A stretch of 64,000 bases of DNA from an uncultured Collinsella sp. (GTDB lineage Bacteria; Actinomycetota; Coriobacteriia; Coriobacteriales; Coriobacteriaceae). The stretch spans positions 1-64,000 of the forward strand of contig CAAFZX010000014.1 in NCBI GenBank assembly GCA_900767675.1. Direction: 5' to 3'. Shown piece by piece: positions 1 through 7,592 of this stretch. The notes under the pieces are model-generated. The model saw only the letters and a program-made list of their open reading frames with translations. It did not search any database and was not told the origin of the DNA. Numbering within the stretch: the first letter of the stretch is position 1; every line of letters begins with the position of its first letter. The translations under genes were made by a program, and so were the position numbers.

Positions 1-2
1 AC

Positions 3-386
3 CGCAAGTCGCGCGGCATGACGCAGGCGCAGCTCGCCGAGGCGGTCGGCCTGACCGAGGGGGCCGTGCGCCACTACGAGAGCGGCATCCGCGCCGTGAA
101 GCCCGAGCTGCTCGAGTCCATCTCCGCGGCGCTCGGCGTGTCCGTCAACGCCCTCAAGGATTACGGCGTCGAGACTGCGGGCGACCTCATGTCGCTGCTC
201 GTGCGGCTCGAGGACTCCTTCGGCATCGTGCCCGCAGCCGACGGCACGGGCCTCTCCCTGAACCCCAAGGCGCCGCACGCGCCCAAAGCCGCGATGGCGA
301 TCGAACTGTGGGCAGAGAAGCGCGCGCAGCTCGAAAACGGCAAGATCGACGCCGACGAATACGAGGACTGGAAAGCCTCGCTGTAG
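3..386 (+). CDS. XRE-family helix-turn-helix regulator, 5' end outside window
   Basis: The visible protein ends after about 127 residues. Its start reads RKSRGMTQAQLAEAVGLTEG, the usual first helices of an XRE/Cro DNA-binding domain, so the helix-turn-helix spans roughly the first 60 visible residues. An ATG at 18 is available, but the in-frame codons before it (Arg-Lys-Ser-Arg-Gly) fit the normal run-in to this domain, so the true start is probably upstream of base 1. The C-terminal half (WAEKRAQLENGKIDADEYEDWKA) is charged and helical and may be a dimerisation or sensor part. The regulated target is not visible. Family call is firm; role unknown. Confidence 0.8.
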   Translation, partial: RKSRGMTQAQLAEAVGLTEGAVRHYESGIRAVKPELLESISAALGVSVNALKDYGVETAGDLMSLLVRLEDSFGIVPAADGTGLSLNPKAPHAPKAAMAIELWAEKRAQLENGKIDADEYEDWKASL

Positions 387-850
387 CGGCTCTCCGCATT
401 TCGCGATCAACGCAACCGAATCAGGACGGTGGACCAGGCGGCGAGCGCCGCTCGGGCCTGCGTAAGCTGAGTTTTTACTCCCCATTGCATGCCAAGGCAT
501 TTCCGGCGCACCTGGGGAGTAAATGACGCGGTGGCTTACACGGCGGCACGCGGCAGTACGCCGCGGCATTTCCCCTGGTTACTCCCGTTTTCATTGAGGC
601 GGCGAGATTCTTTACTCCCCATTAACCACCTGGGAAAACGCTGTGAGAAGACCGCCGAAAAGCCTATTGAGTTCGATTTGAGTTTCACAGGCCCCGAAAC
701 GGCCCCGTTTGGCTCTCGGAGACAAAAATCGCGCGTCTACTCACTTGGGATGAATCCTTACTCCCGTTCCTCCGAATGCCGCACCGTGCCTTGCCGTCTT
801 GAGACACGGGGGAGTAAATTGCGAAATCGCAGGTGAAAGGGAGTAAAACG
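387..850. other. Gene-free region with repeated TTTACTCCCC boxes
   Basis: No convincing gene lies between the XRE gene and the guaA terminator. The open frames here lack ribosome sites and family resemblance. The region is instead dense in a 9-10 bp box, TTTACTCCC(C), in both orientations (see the repeat entry). A 5' UTR or promoter for a plus-strand gene is not evident, because the next gene (guaA) is on the minus strand. Confidence 0.5.
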
Positions 851-910
851 ACAAAGAAAAAGCCTCCGTCCCAACGCGGGAACGGAGGCTCGGTTATCGT
901 ATTTACTCAC
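474..910. repeat. Cluster of eight TTTACTCCCC / GGGGAGTAAA boxes
   Basis: Boxes seen: TTTACTCCCC at 474-483, GGGGAGTAAA at 514-523, TTACTCCC at 579-586, TTTACTCCCC at 611-620, TTACTCCC at 758-765, GGGGAGTAAA at 809-818, GGGAGTAAA at 839-847 and a degenerate TTTACTCAC at 902-910. Pairs 474/523 and 758/818 form inverted repeats with 8-10 bp arms and spacers of about 30 and 43 bp. Such a density of one 10-mer in about 440 bp is not expected by chance. It may be a protein-binding array, a REP-like element cluster or remnants of a small palindromic mobile element. Confidence 0.7.
851..890 (-). terminator. Rho-independent terminator of guaA
   Basis: The stem AGCCTCCGT (861-869) pairs with ACGGAGGCT (882-890). 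Read on the minus strand it is followed by TTTTTCTTTGT (bases 861 down to 851). It lies about 115 bp past the guaA stop codon, the only minus-strand gene that reads into it. Confidence 0.75.
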
Positions 911-1004
911 CAACATCGCTGGCGGCTTTGCCATGACTCTCGTACGAAACGAAACTCAGCGGCACAGTGCGGCACTCAAAAATGCAGGTCAGAACCCTAT
1001 CAGC

Positions 1005-2603
1005 CTACTCCCACTCGATGGTCGCCGGCGGCTTGGACGTAATGTCGTAGCACACGCGGTTGGCGCCGGGAACCTCGGCCACGATGCGGCCGGAGATGCG
1101 GGCCAAGACGTCGTAGGGCAGCTTGGCCCAGTCGGCGGTCATGGCGTCGCTGGACTCGACGGCGCGCAGGATGATCGGGCGCTGATAGGTGCGCTCGTCG
1201 CCCATAACGCCAACGGACTTGATGTCGGGCAGGACCGCGAAATACTGCCAGCAGCTGTGCTCGGAGTTGCGCTCGCCGGTCTGCTCAAACAGACGCTGGT
1301 TGTAGGCGTCGAGCTCTTCGCGCACGATAGCGTCGGCGTTCTTGAGGATCTCGAGCTTCTCCTTGTCGACCGCACCGATGATGCGGATGGCAAGGCCCGG
1401 GCCCGGGAAGGGCTGACGGAACACGATGTGGCCCGGAAGGCCGAGCGCCAGACCAAGCGCGCGGACCTCGTCCTTAAAGAAGTGGTCGAGCGGCTCGATG
1501 AGGTCGAAGTGCACGCCATCGGGGAACGGGATCAGGTTGTGGTGGCTCTTGATGGTGGCCGTCTTGCCACCCGTCTTGCGAGCGCCGGACTCGATGATGT
1601 CGGGGTAGATGGTGCCCTGGGCCAGGTACTTGACCGGTTTGCCATCGGTCTCAAGCTGCTGTGCCACGGCGAAGAACTCTTTCCAGAACTGCGTGCCGAT
1701 AATGCGACGCTTTTCCTCGGGCTCGGTCACACCGGCCAGAAGCTCAGCATAGCGGTCCTCGGCGTGGACGTGGATAAAGTCGACGTCAAACTGCTTGGTG
1801 AAGACCTCCTCCACCTGCTCGGGCTCGCCCTTGCGCAGCAGACCGTGATTGATGAACACGCAGGTCATCTGCTTGCCCACGGCGCGGGCGCCCAGGGCGG
1901 CCACGACGGAGGAATCGACGCCGCCGGACAGGGCCAGGATCACGCGGTCGTCGCCGACCTTCTCGCGGAAGTCCGCCGTCATGGTCTCGGCCAGGTTGTC
2001 CATGCTCCAGTTGGGCTCCAGGCCGCAGATCTCAAACAGGAAGTTGCTCAGCAGCTGCTGGCCATACTCGGAGTGCTTGACCTCGGGATGGAACTGCGTG
2101 GTGAAGATCTTGCGCTCGGCGCACTCCATCGCAGCGACCGGGCACACATTGGTGCTGGCGGTAACGGTAAAGCCCTCGGGGACCTCGGAGACGGCGTCGC
2201 GGTGGCTCATCCACACGGTCTGCTCCATAGGCGTGGAGTTAAAGAGCTTGGCGTCGGCCGTGCGCGTGATGGTAGCGCGGCCGTACTCGCCCACCTCGGA
2301 GTGGCCGACCTTGCCGCCGAGCGTTACGGCCGTGATCTGATGGCCGTAGCAAAAGCCCAGGACGGGAAGGCCCAGGTCAAAGATGGCGGGATCGATGGTG
2401 GGAGCGTCCTCGGCATACACAGAAGCCGGACCGCCGGAAAGGATGAGCGCGGAGGCGTTCATCTCGCGAATCTCGTCGGCCGAAATGTCGCAGGGGACAA
2501 TCTCGGAATACACGTTGAGGTCGCGGACGCGACGGGCAATGAGCTGACCGTACTGCGCACCAAAGTCGAGTACGAGGACCTTTGCGGAAGCATTTTGATC
2601 CAT
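1005..2603 (-). CDS. guaA: GMP synthase (glutamine-hydrolysing)
   Basis: GuaA converts XMP to GMP in the cytoplasm using glutamine and ATP. The 532-residue product has the class I amidotransferase domain first, with the nucleophile in GFCYGHQ (Cys85) and the His-Glu pair in FHPEVKHSEYG (His172, Glu174). The ATP pyrophosphatase loop SGGVDSS follows at 226-232, and the dimerisation domain ends in PATIEWE, the standard GuaA C terminus. The start is the ATG at 2603, preceded by AAGAGGGGGAAACC; a longer frame to 2729 would add a non-homologous extension. It is transcribed alone, divergently from the asparaginase gene, and ends at the terminator at 851-890. No purine riboswitch is recognisable in the leader. 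Confidence 0.97.
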   Translation of the reverse strand: MDQNASAKVLVLDFGAQYGQLIARRVRDLNVYSEIVPCDISADEIREMNASALILSGGPASVYAEDAPTIDPAIFDLGLPVLGFCYGHQITAVTLGGKVGHSEVGEYGRATITRTADAKLFNSTPMEQTVWMSHRDAVSEVPEGFTVTASTNVCPVAAMECAERKIFTTQFHPEVKHSEYGQQLLSNFLFEICGLEPNWSMDNLAETMTADFREKVGDDRVILALSGGVDSSVVAALGARAVGKQMTCVFINHGLLRKGEPEQVEEVFTKQFDVDFIHVHAEDRYAELLAGVTEPEEKRRIIGTQFWKEFFAVAQQLETDGKPVKYLAQGTIYPDIIESGARKTGGKTATIKSHHNLIPFPDGVHFDLIEPLDHFFKDEVRALGLALGLPGHIVFRQPFPGPGLAIRIIGAVDKEKLEILKNADAIVREELDAYNQRLFEQTGERNSEHSCWQYFAVLPDIKSVGVMGDERTYQRPIILRAVESSDAMTADWAKLPYDVLARISGRIVAEVPGANRVCYDITSKPPATIEWE

Positions 2604-2871
2604 GGTTTCCCCCTCTTGTTGGCGGGGAGCCGGTGCCCGCCCGCGCGAATGAACGAAAATAGCTTTCATAGTGTACACGTTATATGGGGTTTCTCGTCCC
2701 TCGCAGCCATCAGCGCACGGCAAACGCACGACCTGGGCCCTTATTTGACGGCAATTGAAGTGTTACCAATCGTCACAGATGATGTAATACGTTTGAACAT
2801 TCGGCACCGTGTGCCACAATACTGCCGAACGACTCCGCCTCTGTGGTGGCAAATACGATAGGAATACCAGC

Positions 2872-3885
2872 ATGAAGCGCATTCTTCTCATCGCCACGGG
2901 CGGCACCATCGCATCGACCGAGGACGGCAACGGCCTCTCCCCCGCCCTGACCGGTGAGGAGCTCGCCCAAAGTGTCCCCGAGATCTCGGGGCTCTGCGAG
3001 CTCGACGTCGTGCAGCCCATGAACATCGACAGCACCAATATGCGCCCCAGTGACTGGATGCGTATCCGCGACGTAATCGTCGAAGGCTATGCCGATCACG
3101 ACGGCTTTGTGGTCCTGCACGGCACGGACACCATGAGCTATACCGCGGCAGCGCTTTCCTATCTGATTCAGGACAGCCCCAAGCCCATCGTGCTCACCGG
3201 TTCGCAAAAGCCCATGGGCAACCCCTTTACCGACGCCAAGCTCAATCTGTACCAGAGCCTGCTCTATGCGCTCGACGAGCACTCGCACGACGTCTCGATC
3301 GTGTTTGGCGGCGTGGCCATTGCCGGCACGCGCGCCCGCAAGCAGCGCACCATGAGCTTTAACGCGTTCATTAGCGTCAACTATCCGCCCATTGCCTACA
3401 TCCGCAACGACCGCATCGTGCGCAACGGGCTTCATGGCACCCACCAGAATGAGAATCCGGTTCGCTTCTACGACCACATCGATCCGCGCGTGTTTGTTCT
3501 TAAGCTCACGCCCGGCGTGAACCCAAGCATACTGGACGTCCTTGCCGATAGCTACGACGCGGTAATCCTGGAGACCTTTGGCATTGGCGGTATCCCTGAG
3601 TTTGGCGAGTCCGGCGAGTCGTTCCAGGAGGCGATTTTTAACTGGGTCGATTCGGGTCGCACCGTCGTTATGACTACGCAGGTCCCCGAAGAGGGTCTTG
3701 ACCTGGGTGTTTATGAGGTCGGGCGTGCCTACGCCGATCATCCGGGCATTTTGCGCGGCGACGATATGACCACCGAGACGCTCGTGGCCAAAACCATGTG
3801 GGCGCTCGGCCAATCGCGCGATGCCGCCGAGATCCAGCGCCTGTTCTACAGCCAGGTCAACCACGACCGCATCCCGATGGCGTAA
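2872..3885 (+). CDS. ansA: Type I (cytoplasmic) L-asparaginase
   Basis: The enzyme hydrolyses L-asparagine to aspartate and ammonia. The 337-residue protein starts MKRILLIATGGTIAST, where Thr12 is the expected nucleophile, and carries the second active-site motif HGTDTM at 83-88 (Thr85, Asp86). A later GSQKPMGN stretch holds the expected lysine. There is no signal peptide and the length is normal for the cytoplasmic type I family. The ATG at 2872 follows GATAGGAATACCAGC, and the conserved first strand begins immediately. The gene is divergent from guaA over about 270 bp and followed by a convergent XRE gene. Ammonia or aspartate supply for fermentation is a plausible role. Confidence 0.93.
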   Translation: MKRILLIATGGTIASTEDGNGLSPALTGEELAQSVPEISGLCELDVVQPMNIDSTNMRPSDWMRIRDVIVEGYADHDGFVVLHGTDTMSYTAAALSYLIQDSPKPIVLTGSQKPMGNPFTDAKLNLYQSLLYALDEHSHDVSIVFGGVAIAGTRARKQRTMSFNAFISVNYPPIAYIRNDRIVRNGLHGTHQNENPVRFYDHIDPRVFVLKLTPGVNPSILDVLADSYDAVILETFGIGGIPEFGESGESFQEAIFNWVDSGRTVVMTTQVPEEGLDLGVYEVGRAYADHPGILRGDDMTTETLVAKTMWALGQSRDAAEIQRLFYSQVNHDRIPMA

Positions 3886-3907
3886 TTCAGTTGTCGACGG
3901 GTATTCC

Positions 3908-4126
3908 CTATTCGATACCCTCGAGAAGCTCTGACACCGTCATGCCGAGTGCAGGCGCGATCTTAAATAGAACCTTGAGCGTAAAATTTGCCGTCCCATC
4001 TTCGATTCGGTCGAGGTAGGGTCGGCTGATTCCTGCTGCCACACAAAAATCGACCTTAGAGATACCAAGGTCCCTGCGTGTCTCTTCGACCCGCCTGCCA
4101 AGAATCTGTTTCGCGCGTTCGTCCAT
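3908..4126 (-). CDS. Small XRE-family transcriptional regulator
   Basis: A 72-residue protein made almost entirely of one Cro/C1-type helix-turn-helix (RRVEETRRDLGISKVDFCVAAGISRPYLDRIEDGTANFTLKVLFKIAPALG), with the recognition helix around SRPYLDRIED. It resembles stand-alone HipB- or phage-type regulators. A perfect 24-bp palindrome lies 30 bp upstream of its start, between it and the divergent gene at 4203. That arrangement strongly suggests the protein binds there and controls itself and its neighbour. A toxin-antitoxin role is possible but the neighbour is not a recognisable toxin. Confidence 0.85.
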   Translation of the reverse strand: MDERAKQILGRRVEETRRDLGISKVDFCVAAGISRPYLDRIEDGTANFTLKVLFKIAPALGMTVSELLEGIE

Positions 4127-4155
4127 GCAGACGAGTTTGAAATGGAGCCGAACAT

Positions 4156-4179
4156 AAACGTAAACTATAGTTTACGTTT
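4156..4179. promoter_or_regulatory. Perfect 24-bp palindromic operator
   Basis: The half-site AAACGTAAACTA is followed by its exact reverse complement, centred between 4167 and 4168, with a TATA core. It sits between the divergent starts at 4126 (XRE regulator) and 4203, where both promoters must lie. A perfect two-fold site is what a dimeric XRE repressor would bind. Identity of the bound protein is inference. Confidence 0.75.
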
Positions 4180-4202
4180 TGCCGAATACACAGGAGTTTT
4201 CT

Positions 4203-4592
4203 ATGTCGGGTTCTTCGGTCCGCATGTACCGAGCCACGCTTCGCACAAACAGCGCACCGCCCAAGCTCGTCGTCGTTGAAGCTGAATGCCTTTCGCCCGA
4301 TGAGCGCACAGCATTTGCATTGCTATCAAGTCGCGTCGCCGCCGTTCTGGTCCCTTGCCCGGCGCAAGGTGAACTTGCCATCCAATGCCAAACGCATAGC
4401 TGCTCACTCAATCAGGCTGCCGTAATCGCAACCAGTCAACGCGGCCTGCCGCTCCTTTTAGAAGCCGGCATTGCACTCGCCCTTCGCGGCGCCGGATACG
4501 AAAACGAGGCCGCCGCCGACATGGTCTTTAAACCACGATCGAGCGGCGGCCTCGCAGCAGCCATTGAATATGTGTGCAGACTCGTTGCCTAA
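4203..4592 (+). CDS. Uncharacterised 129-residue protein
   Basis: Not recognised. The ATG at 4203 has a good ribosome site (AGGAG, 7 nt upstream), so the frame is probably real. The protein has no signal peptide or membrane segment. It alternates short hydrophobic strands and helices (KLVVVEAECL, AVLVPCPAQGEL, LPLLLEAGIALALRG), compatible with a small alpha/beta fold, and has three cysteines in PCPAQGELAIQCQTHSC. It is transcribed away from the XRE gene across the palindrome at 4156-4179, so it is likely the repressor's main target. A stress or toxin-like role can be proposed only from this layout. Confidence 0.7.
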   Translation: MSGSSVRMYRATLRTNSAPPKLVVVEAECLSPDERTAFALLSSRVAAVLVPCPAQGELAIQCQTHSCSLNQAAVIATSQRGLPLLLEAGIALALRGAGYENEAAADMVFKPRSSGGLAAAIEYVCRLVA

Positions 4593-4601
4593 AAGGACAA
4601 G

Positions 4602-4985
4602 CTAGAAACCAAAGCCAAAGCCCGTTCCGGTAATCGCCGAGTACATAAAGTAAACGTTGATCACGTTGAGGAACACGCCTGTGATGCAGCCGTTGCGCAG
4701 GTAGCGCTCGCACACGATGCGCGCCATGGCAGCGGAGTCATCATTGTTTTTAGCCTGGCGTCCCGCCGTAAAGTACGTCGCCACGCCCAGTAGCAGGTTG
4801 AGCACCGGCAGCGCCAGCAGCTCGTAGCTCTTGCCCCAGCGCGTCACCTCGCCGGCTGCGTTAAACTTCGTTGCCACCTCGGGACCAATGTTGGGGATAA
4901 CAAACGCTGCGACTACCAGCGGAAGTACCGCAAGCACCAGCAGCGCGATGCCCATGTAGCCGGCTTTTTTACCATATTTAAACAT
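4602..4985 (-). CDS. DUF1648-type small membrane protein
   Basis: A 127-residue integral membrane protein with hydrophobic segments near residues 10-30, 52-72 and 97-118. Between the first and second is the DUF1648 signature (PNIGPEVATKFNAAGEVTRWGKS), i.e. a proline-rich extracytoplasmic loop with G-E-V-x-x-W. Members of this family include SdpI-like immunity proteins and regulators, but the longer SdpI architecture is not present here. The C terminus is an odd Gly-Phe run (GTGFGFGF). The gene lies 11 bp downstream of ychF on the same strand and may be cotranscribed. Biochemical function unknown. Confidence 0.75.
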   Translation of the reverse strand: MFKYGKKAGYMGIALLVLAVLPLVVAAFVIPNIGPEVATKFNAAGEVTRWGKSYELLALPVLNLLLGVATYFTAGRQAKNNDDSAAMARIVCERYLRNGCITGVFLNVINVYFMYSAITGTGFGFGF

Positions 4986-4996
4986 GCGTGCCGTCC

Positions 4997-6073
4997 TTAC
5001 ACGTTAAAGCGGAAGTGCACGACGTCGCCATCGGCCATGACATACTCTTTACCCTCGATGCGCAGCTTGCCGGCAGCCTTGGCGCCCTGCTCGCCACCGA
5101 GCTCGATGTAGTCGTCGTAGCCAATGACCTCGGCCTTAATAAAGCCGCGCTCAAAGTCGGTGTGGATGACACCGGCGGCCTGCGGAGCGGTCGCGCCCTG
5201 GCGTACCGTCCAAGCCTTGACCTCCATCTCGCCAGCCGTAAAGAACGACTGCAGGCCAAGCAGCTTATAAGCCGCCTGGGCGAGCACGTCCAGGCCGGGC
5301 TGCTCCAGGCCCAGGCTCTCCAGGTAATCGGCGGCATCCTCGGGATCGAGCTCGGAAAGCTCGGCCTCGATCTTGGCGCAGATGGGCAGCGGCTTGACGC
5401 CATCGATGGGCGCAAGGTCGTCGTTGAGCATATCCTCGTCCACGTTGGCCACATACAGGATGGGCTTCATGGTGAGCAGGAACAGGCCCTTGGCGGCGGT
5501 ACGCTCCTCGTCAGTCATCTCCATGGACGCGGCGCGCTTGCCCTCGTTGAGCCAGGCGAGCAGGCGGCAGGCGACCTCGAACTTAGGCATGAGCTCCTTG
5601 TCGCGCTTGGCCTCCTTCTCGAGCTTGGGCAGCTGCTTCTCGAGCGTGCCCATATCGGCCAGGATGAGCTCGGTCATGATGGTGTCGGCGTCCCCTGCGG
5701 GATCGACGAACTCACCCGTGCGGCCCACCTCGCGCATGACGTTGGGGTCCTTAAAGTAGCGCACGACCTCGCAGATGGCGTCGGTCTCGCGGATGTTTGC
5801 CAAAAACTGGTTGCCTAGGCCCTCGCCCTCGTTGGCGCCCTTCACCAGGCCGGCGATGTCGACAAACTCGACGGTCGCGGGCACAATGCGGCCCGGGTTG
5901 ACGATGTCGGCAAGCTTTTGCAAGCGGCTATCGGGCACGTCGACGATGCCCACATTGGGGTCGATCGTGGCGAACGGGTAGTTGGCGGCAAGGCCGGTCT
6001 TTTTGGTAAGCGCGGTGAACAGCGTCGACTTGCCTACGTTGGGCAGGCCCACGATACCGATGGAAAGGGACAC
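4997..6073 (-). CDS. ychF: Redox-regulated ATPase / translation-associated YchF (OLA1 family)
   Basis: YchF is an Obg-related P-loop NTPase that binds ribosomes and prefers ATP. The 358-residue product begins MSLSIGIVGLPNVGKSTLF, with the P-loop at 9-16, and continues with the YchF pattern FATIDPNVGIVDVPD, then a coiled-coil region (MGTLEKQLPKLEKEAKRDKEL) and the C-terminal TGS domain ending in GDVVHFRFNV. The GTG start at 6073 is chosen because AAAGGAG precedes it and the domain starts at once; the longer frame to 6109 lacks support. It is followed at 11 bp by the DUF1648 gene. Confidence 0.96.
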   Translation of the reverse strand: MSLSIGIVGLPNVGKSTLFTALTKKTGLAANYPFATIDPNVGIVDVPDSRLQKLADIVNPGRIVPATVEFVDIAGLVKGANEGEGLGNQFLANIRETDAICEVVRYFKDPNVMREVGRTGEFVDPAGDADTIMTELILADMGTLEKQLPKLEKEAKRDKELMPKFEVACRLLAWLNEGKRAASMEMTDEERTAAKGLFLLTMKPILYVANVDEDMLNDDLAPIDGVKPLPICAKIEAELSELDPEDAADYLESLGLEQPGLDVLAQAAYKLLGLQSFFTAGEMEVKAWTVRQGATAPQAAGVIHTDFERGFIKAEVIGYDDYIELGGEQGAKAAGKLRIEGKEYVMADGDVVHFRFNV

Positions 6074-6116
6074 GACAGCTCCTTTTGGTACAGATATTTC
6101 AAACTGCATAAGTATA

Positions 6117-6160
6117 GCGCCGCCGTGGCATCCGGGCGAATCCGGACGCCACGGCGGCGC
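6117..6160 (-). terminator. Strong 19-bp stem hairpin downstream of the ferredoxin-like gene
   Basis: The arm GCGCCGCCGTGGC plus six more bases pairs across a 6-nt loop with the sequence ending at 6160. The single mismatch becomes a G-U pair on the minus strand. It lies 28 bp after the stop of the gene at 6188 and before ychF. There is no T-run on either side, so it may act as an RNA 3' stabiliser rather than a classical terminator. Confidence 0.55.
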
Positions 6161-6187
6161 AAATGAAGCAAAGATTGGGGTCGCTGA

Positions 6188-7441
6188 CTAGTCCGCGAGC
6201 TTTTCTACCTGATCGAGCATCTTGTCGAGCTTGGCCTTTGCCTCGGCCTTGACCTTCTCAGCTTCTTCGTGAGCCTTCGCCTTCTGGGCGGCCTTTTCCT
6301 CGGCTTCGGGATCGACGACAACCAGATTGGACGCGTCGTGCTCAACCAACTTGAGCGCATGCTCAGGGCACACCTTGACGCAGGCGCCGCAGCCCAAACA
6401 ATACGTGGACTCCAACGCAAAGCGGCCGCTTCCCACCAAATCGCAGGCGAACGTAGGACATACATTGACACACTCGCCACACGACGTGCACTTGTCAAAA
6501 TCACACTCAGGCGTGCTCACCTGCATGTTCTGGGCAAGCTCGGGGTGGTTTTGCAATGTCGAGAGGACCAGCTGGCGACCGTGCGTGAGCGTACGGCGAC
6601 GCTTTGCCGTCGTGGTGCCGCACATGGTGTTGAGCGTACGCTCGAGCTGGGTAATCTGGTGGCGGTGGGCCTTGAGCTTCTGCGTCACCGAGGCCAGCGC
6701 CGCCGTTGCCGGGTTGAGCTTGGTCACGGTAAGGCCCGTGGTGCGGGCGATTTTTTCCATGTACTCCTTGCGCTCGTACTCGCGGCGCTTATGGCACTTG
6801 AGGCTCTTGGGATCGACCTCCAGACCCATGCCCGCGCCCGCCCACTCCTCGGCGGTAGCAATGGCCTCGCCCAGAATGTCCTCGCCACCGGTGTTACGGC
6901 ACTTATCGCACACGCCCAGCGGCAGGTACACGCTCACGTTGGGATAGTCGGCCAGCACCGAGAACCAGGTCTCGGCCGTAATATCGCCCACGCAGGCAAC
7001 GACGACCTCGTTCTCGCGCGGCATGCGCTTAAGAGCGCGCGTGCAGGTAACGTAGGCGGTCTCGTGGCTCGTAGCAGCAGAGACGATATCGTCATACAGG
7101 TTTTTGGGCGCCAAGCGCGGCGAGATGATCGCCTCGGTCGGACAGGCAGCGGCGCACAGGCCGCACTTGCGACAGGAGTCGAGAATCTCGATGGCGTCTT
7201 CCTCGACCTCGATGGCGTTGACCGGGCACACGTCCATGCACGCGGTGCAGCCGCTCTTTTCGTTTTTGCAGGTCAAACACGGAATGGTGTTGCCGCGCGG
7301 ACGCTCCTTGTAGTCGGCAGGATTCCACTGCGGCGCCGACGGATCGAGTGCATCGGTCACGCCGCCAAGCGGGTTTTTAAGAAAGTCGAAACCCTTGCTG
7401 ATCTCGATAATGTCATCAAACAGATCGTGTTCCTGCGCCAT
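6188..7441 (-). CDS. Four-cluster [4Fe-4S] ferredoxin-type protein
   Basis: A 417-residue cytoplasmic electron-transfer protein. The N-terminal pair of clusters is CLTCKNEKSGCTACMDVCP (from Cys55) and CRKCGLCAAACP (Cys90, 93, 96, 100). A central alpha/beta region (YVTCTRALKRMPRENEVVVACVG) resembles the cysteine-containing domains of hydrogenase or heterodisulfide-reductase accessory proteins. The C-terminal pair is CTSCGECVNVCP and CLGCGACVKVCP. A Lys/Glu/Ala-rich helical tail of about 45 residues closes the protein. The ATG at 7441 follows GGGAGGGGC. It lies next to three NAD-type dehydrogenases, so a part in fermentative electron disposal is plausible but unproven. The exact partner is unknown. 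Confidence 0.8.
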   Translation of the reverse strand: MAQEHDLFDDIIEISKGFDFLKNPLGGVTDALDPSAPQWNPADYKERPRGNTIPCLTCKNEKSGCTACMDVCPVNAIEVEEDAIEILDSCRKCGLCAAACPTEAIISPRLAPKNLYDDIVSAATSHETAYVTCTRALKRMPRENEVVVACVGDITAETWFSVLADYPNVSVYLPLGVCDKCRNTGGEDILGEAIATAEEWAGAGMGLEVDPKSLKCHKRREYERKEYMEKIARTTGLTVTKLNPATAALASVTQKLKAHRHQITQLERTLNTMCGTTTAKRRRTLTHGRQLVLSTLQNHPELAQNMQVSTPECDFDKCTSCGECVNVCPTFACDLVGSGRFALESTYCLGCGACVKVCPEHALKLVEHDASNLVVVDPEAEEKAAQKAKAHEEAEKVKAEAKAKLDKMLDQVEKLAD

Positions 7442-7592
7442 GCGCGGCCCCTCCCTGAGCAGTGCAAACAAGCAAGAGATAATGATACGCCATCGGCCCA
7501 CGCCTCGGGCAAATTACACGCGGAGCATCTTTGCGGCAAATAGCCCATGGCCTATCGCCGCCCCGATTGCACAAGGTCGATCAAGCGCCAAA

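Noticed and set aside
933..2861. 642-codon plus-strand frame over guaA
   Set aside because: Mirror of guaA in the opposite strand, with no ribosome site or domain.
2604..2871. Purine riboswitch before guaA
   Set aside because: No conserved loop or three-way junction is recognisable in the 270-bp divergent region.
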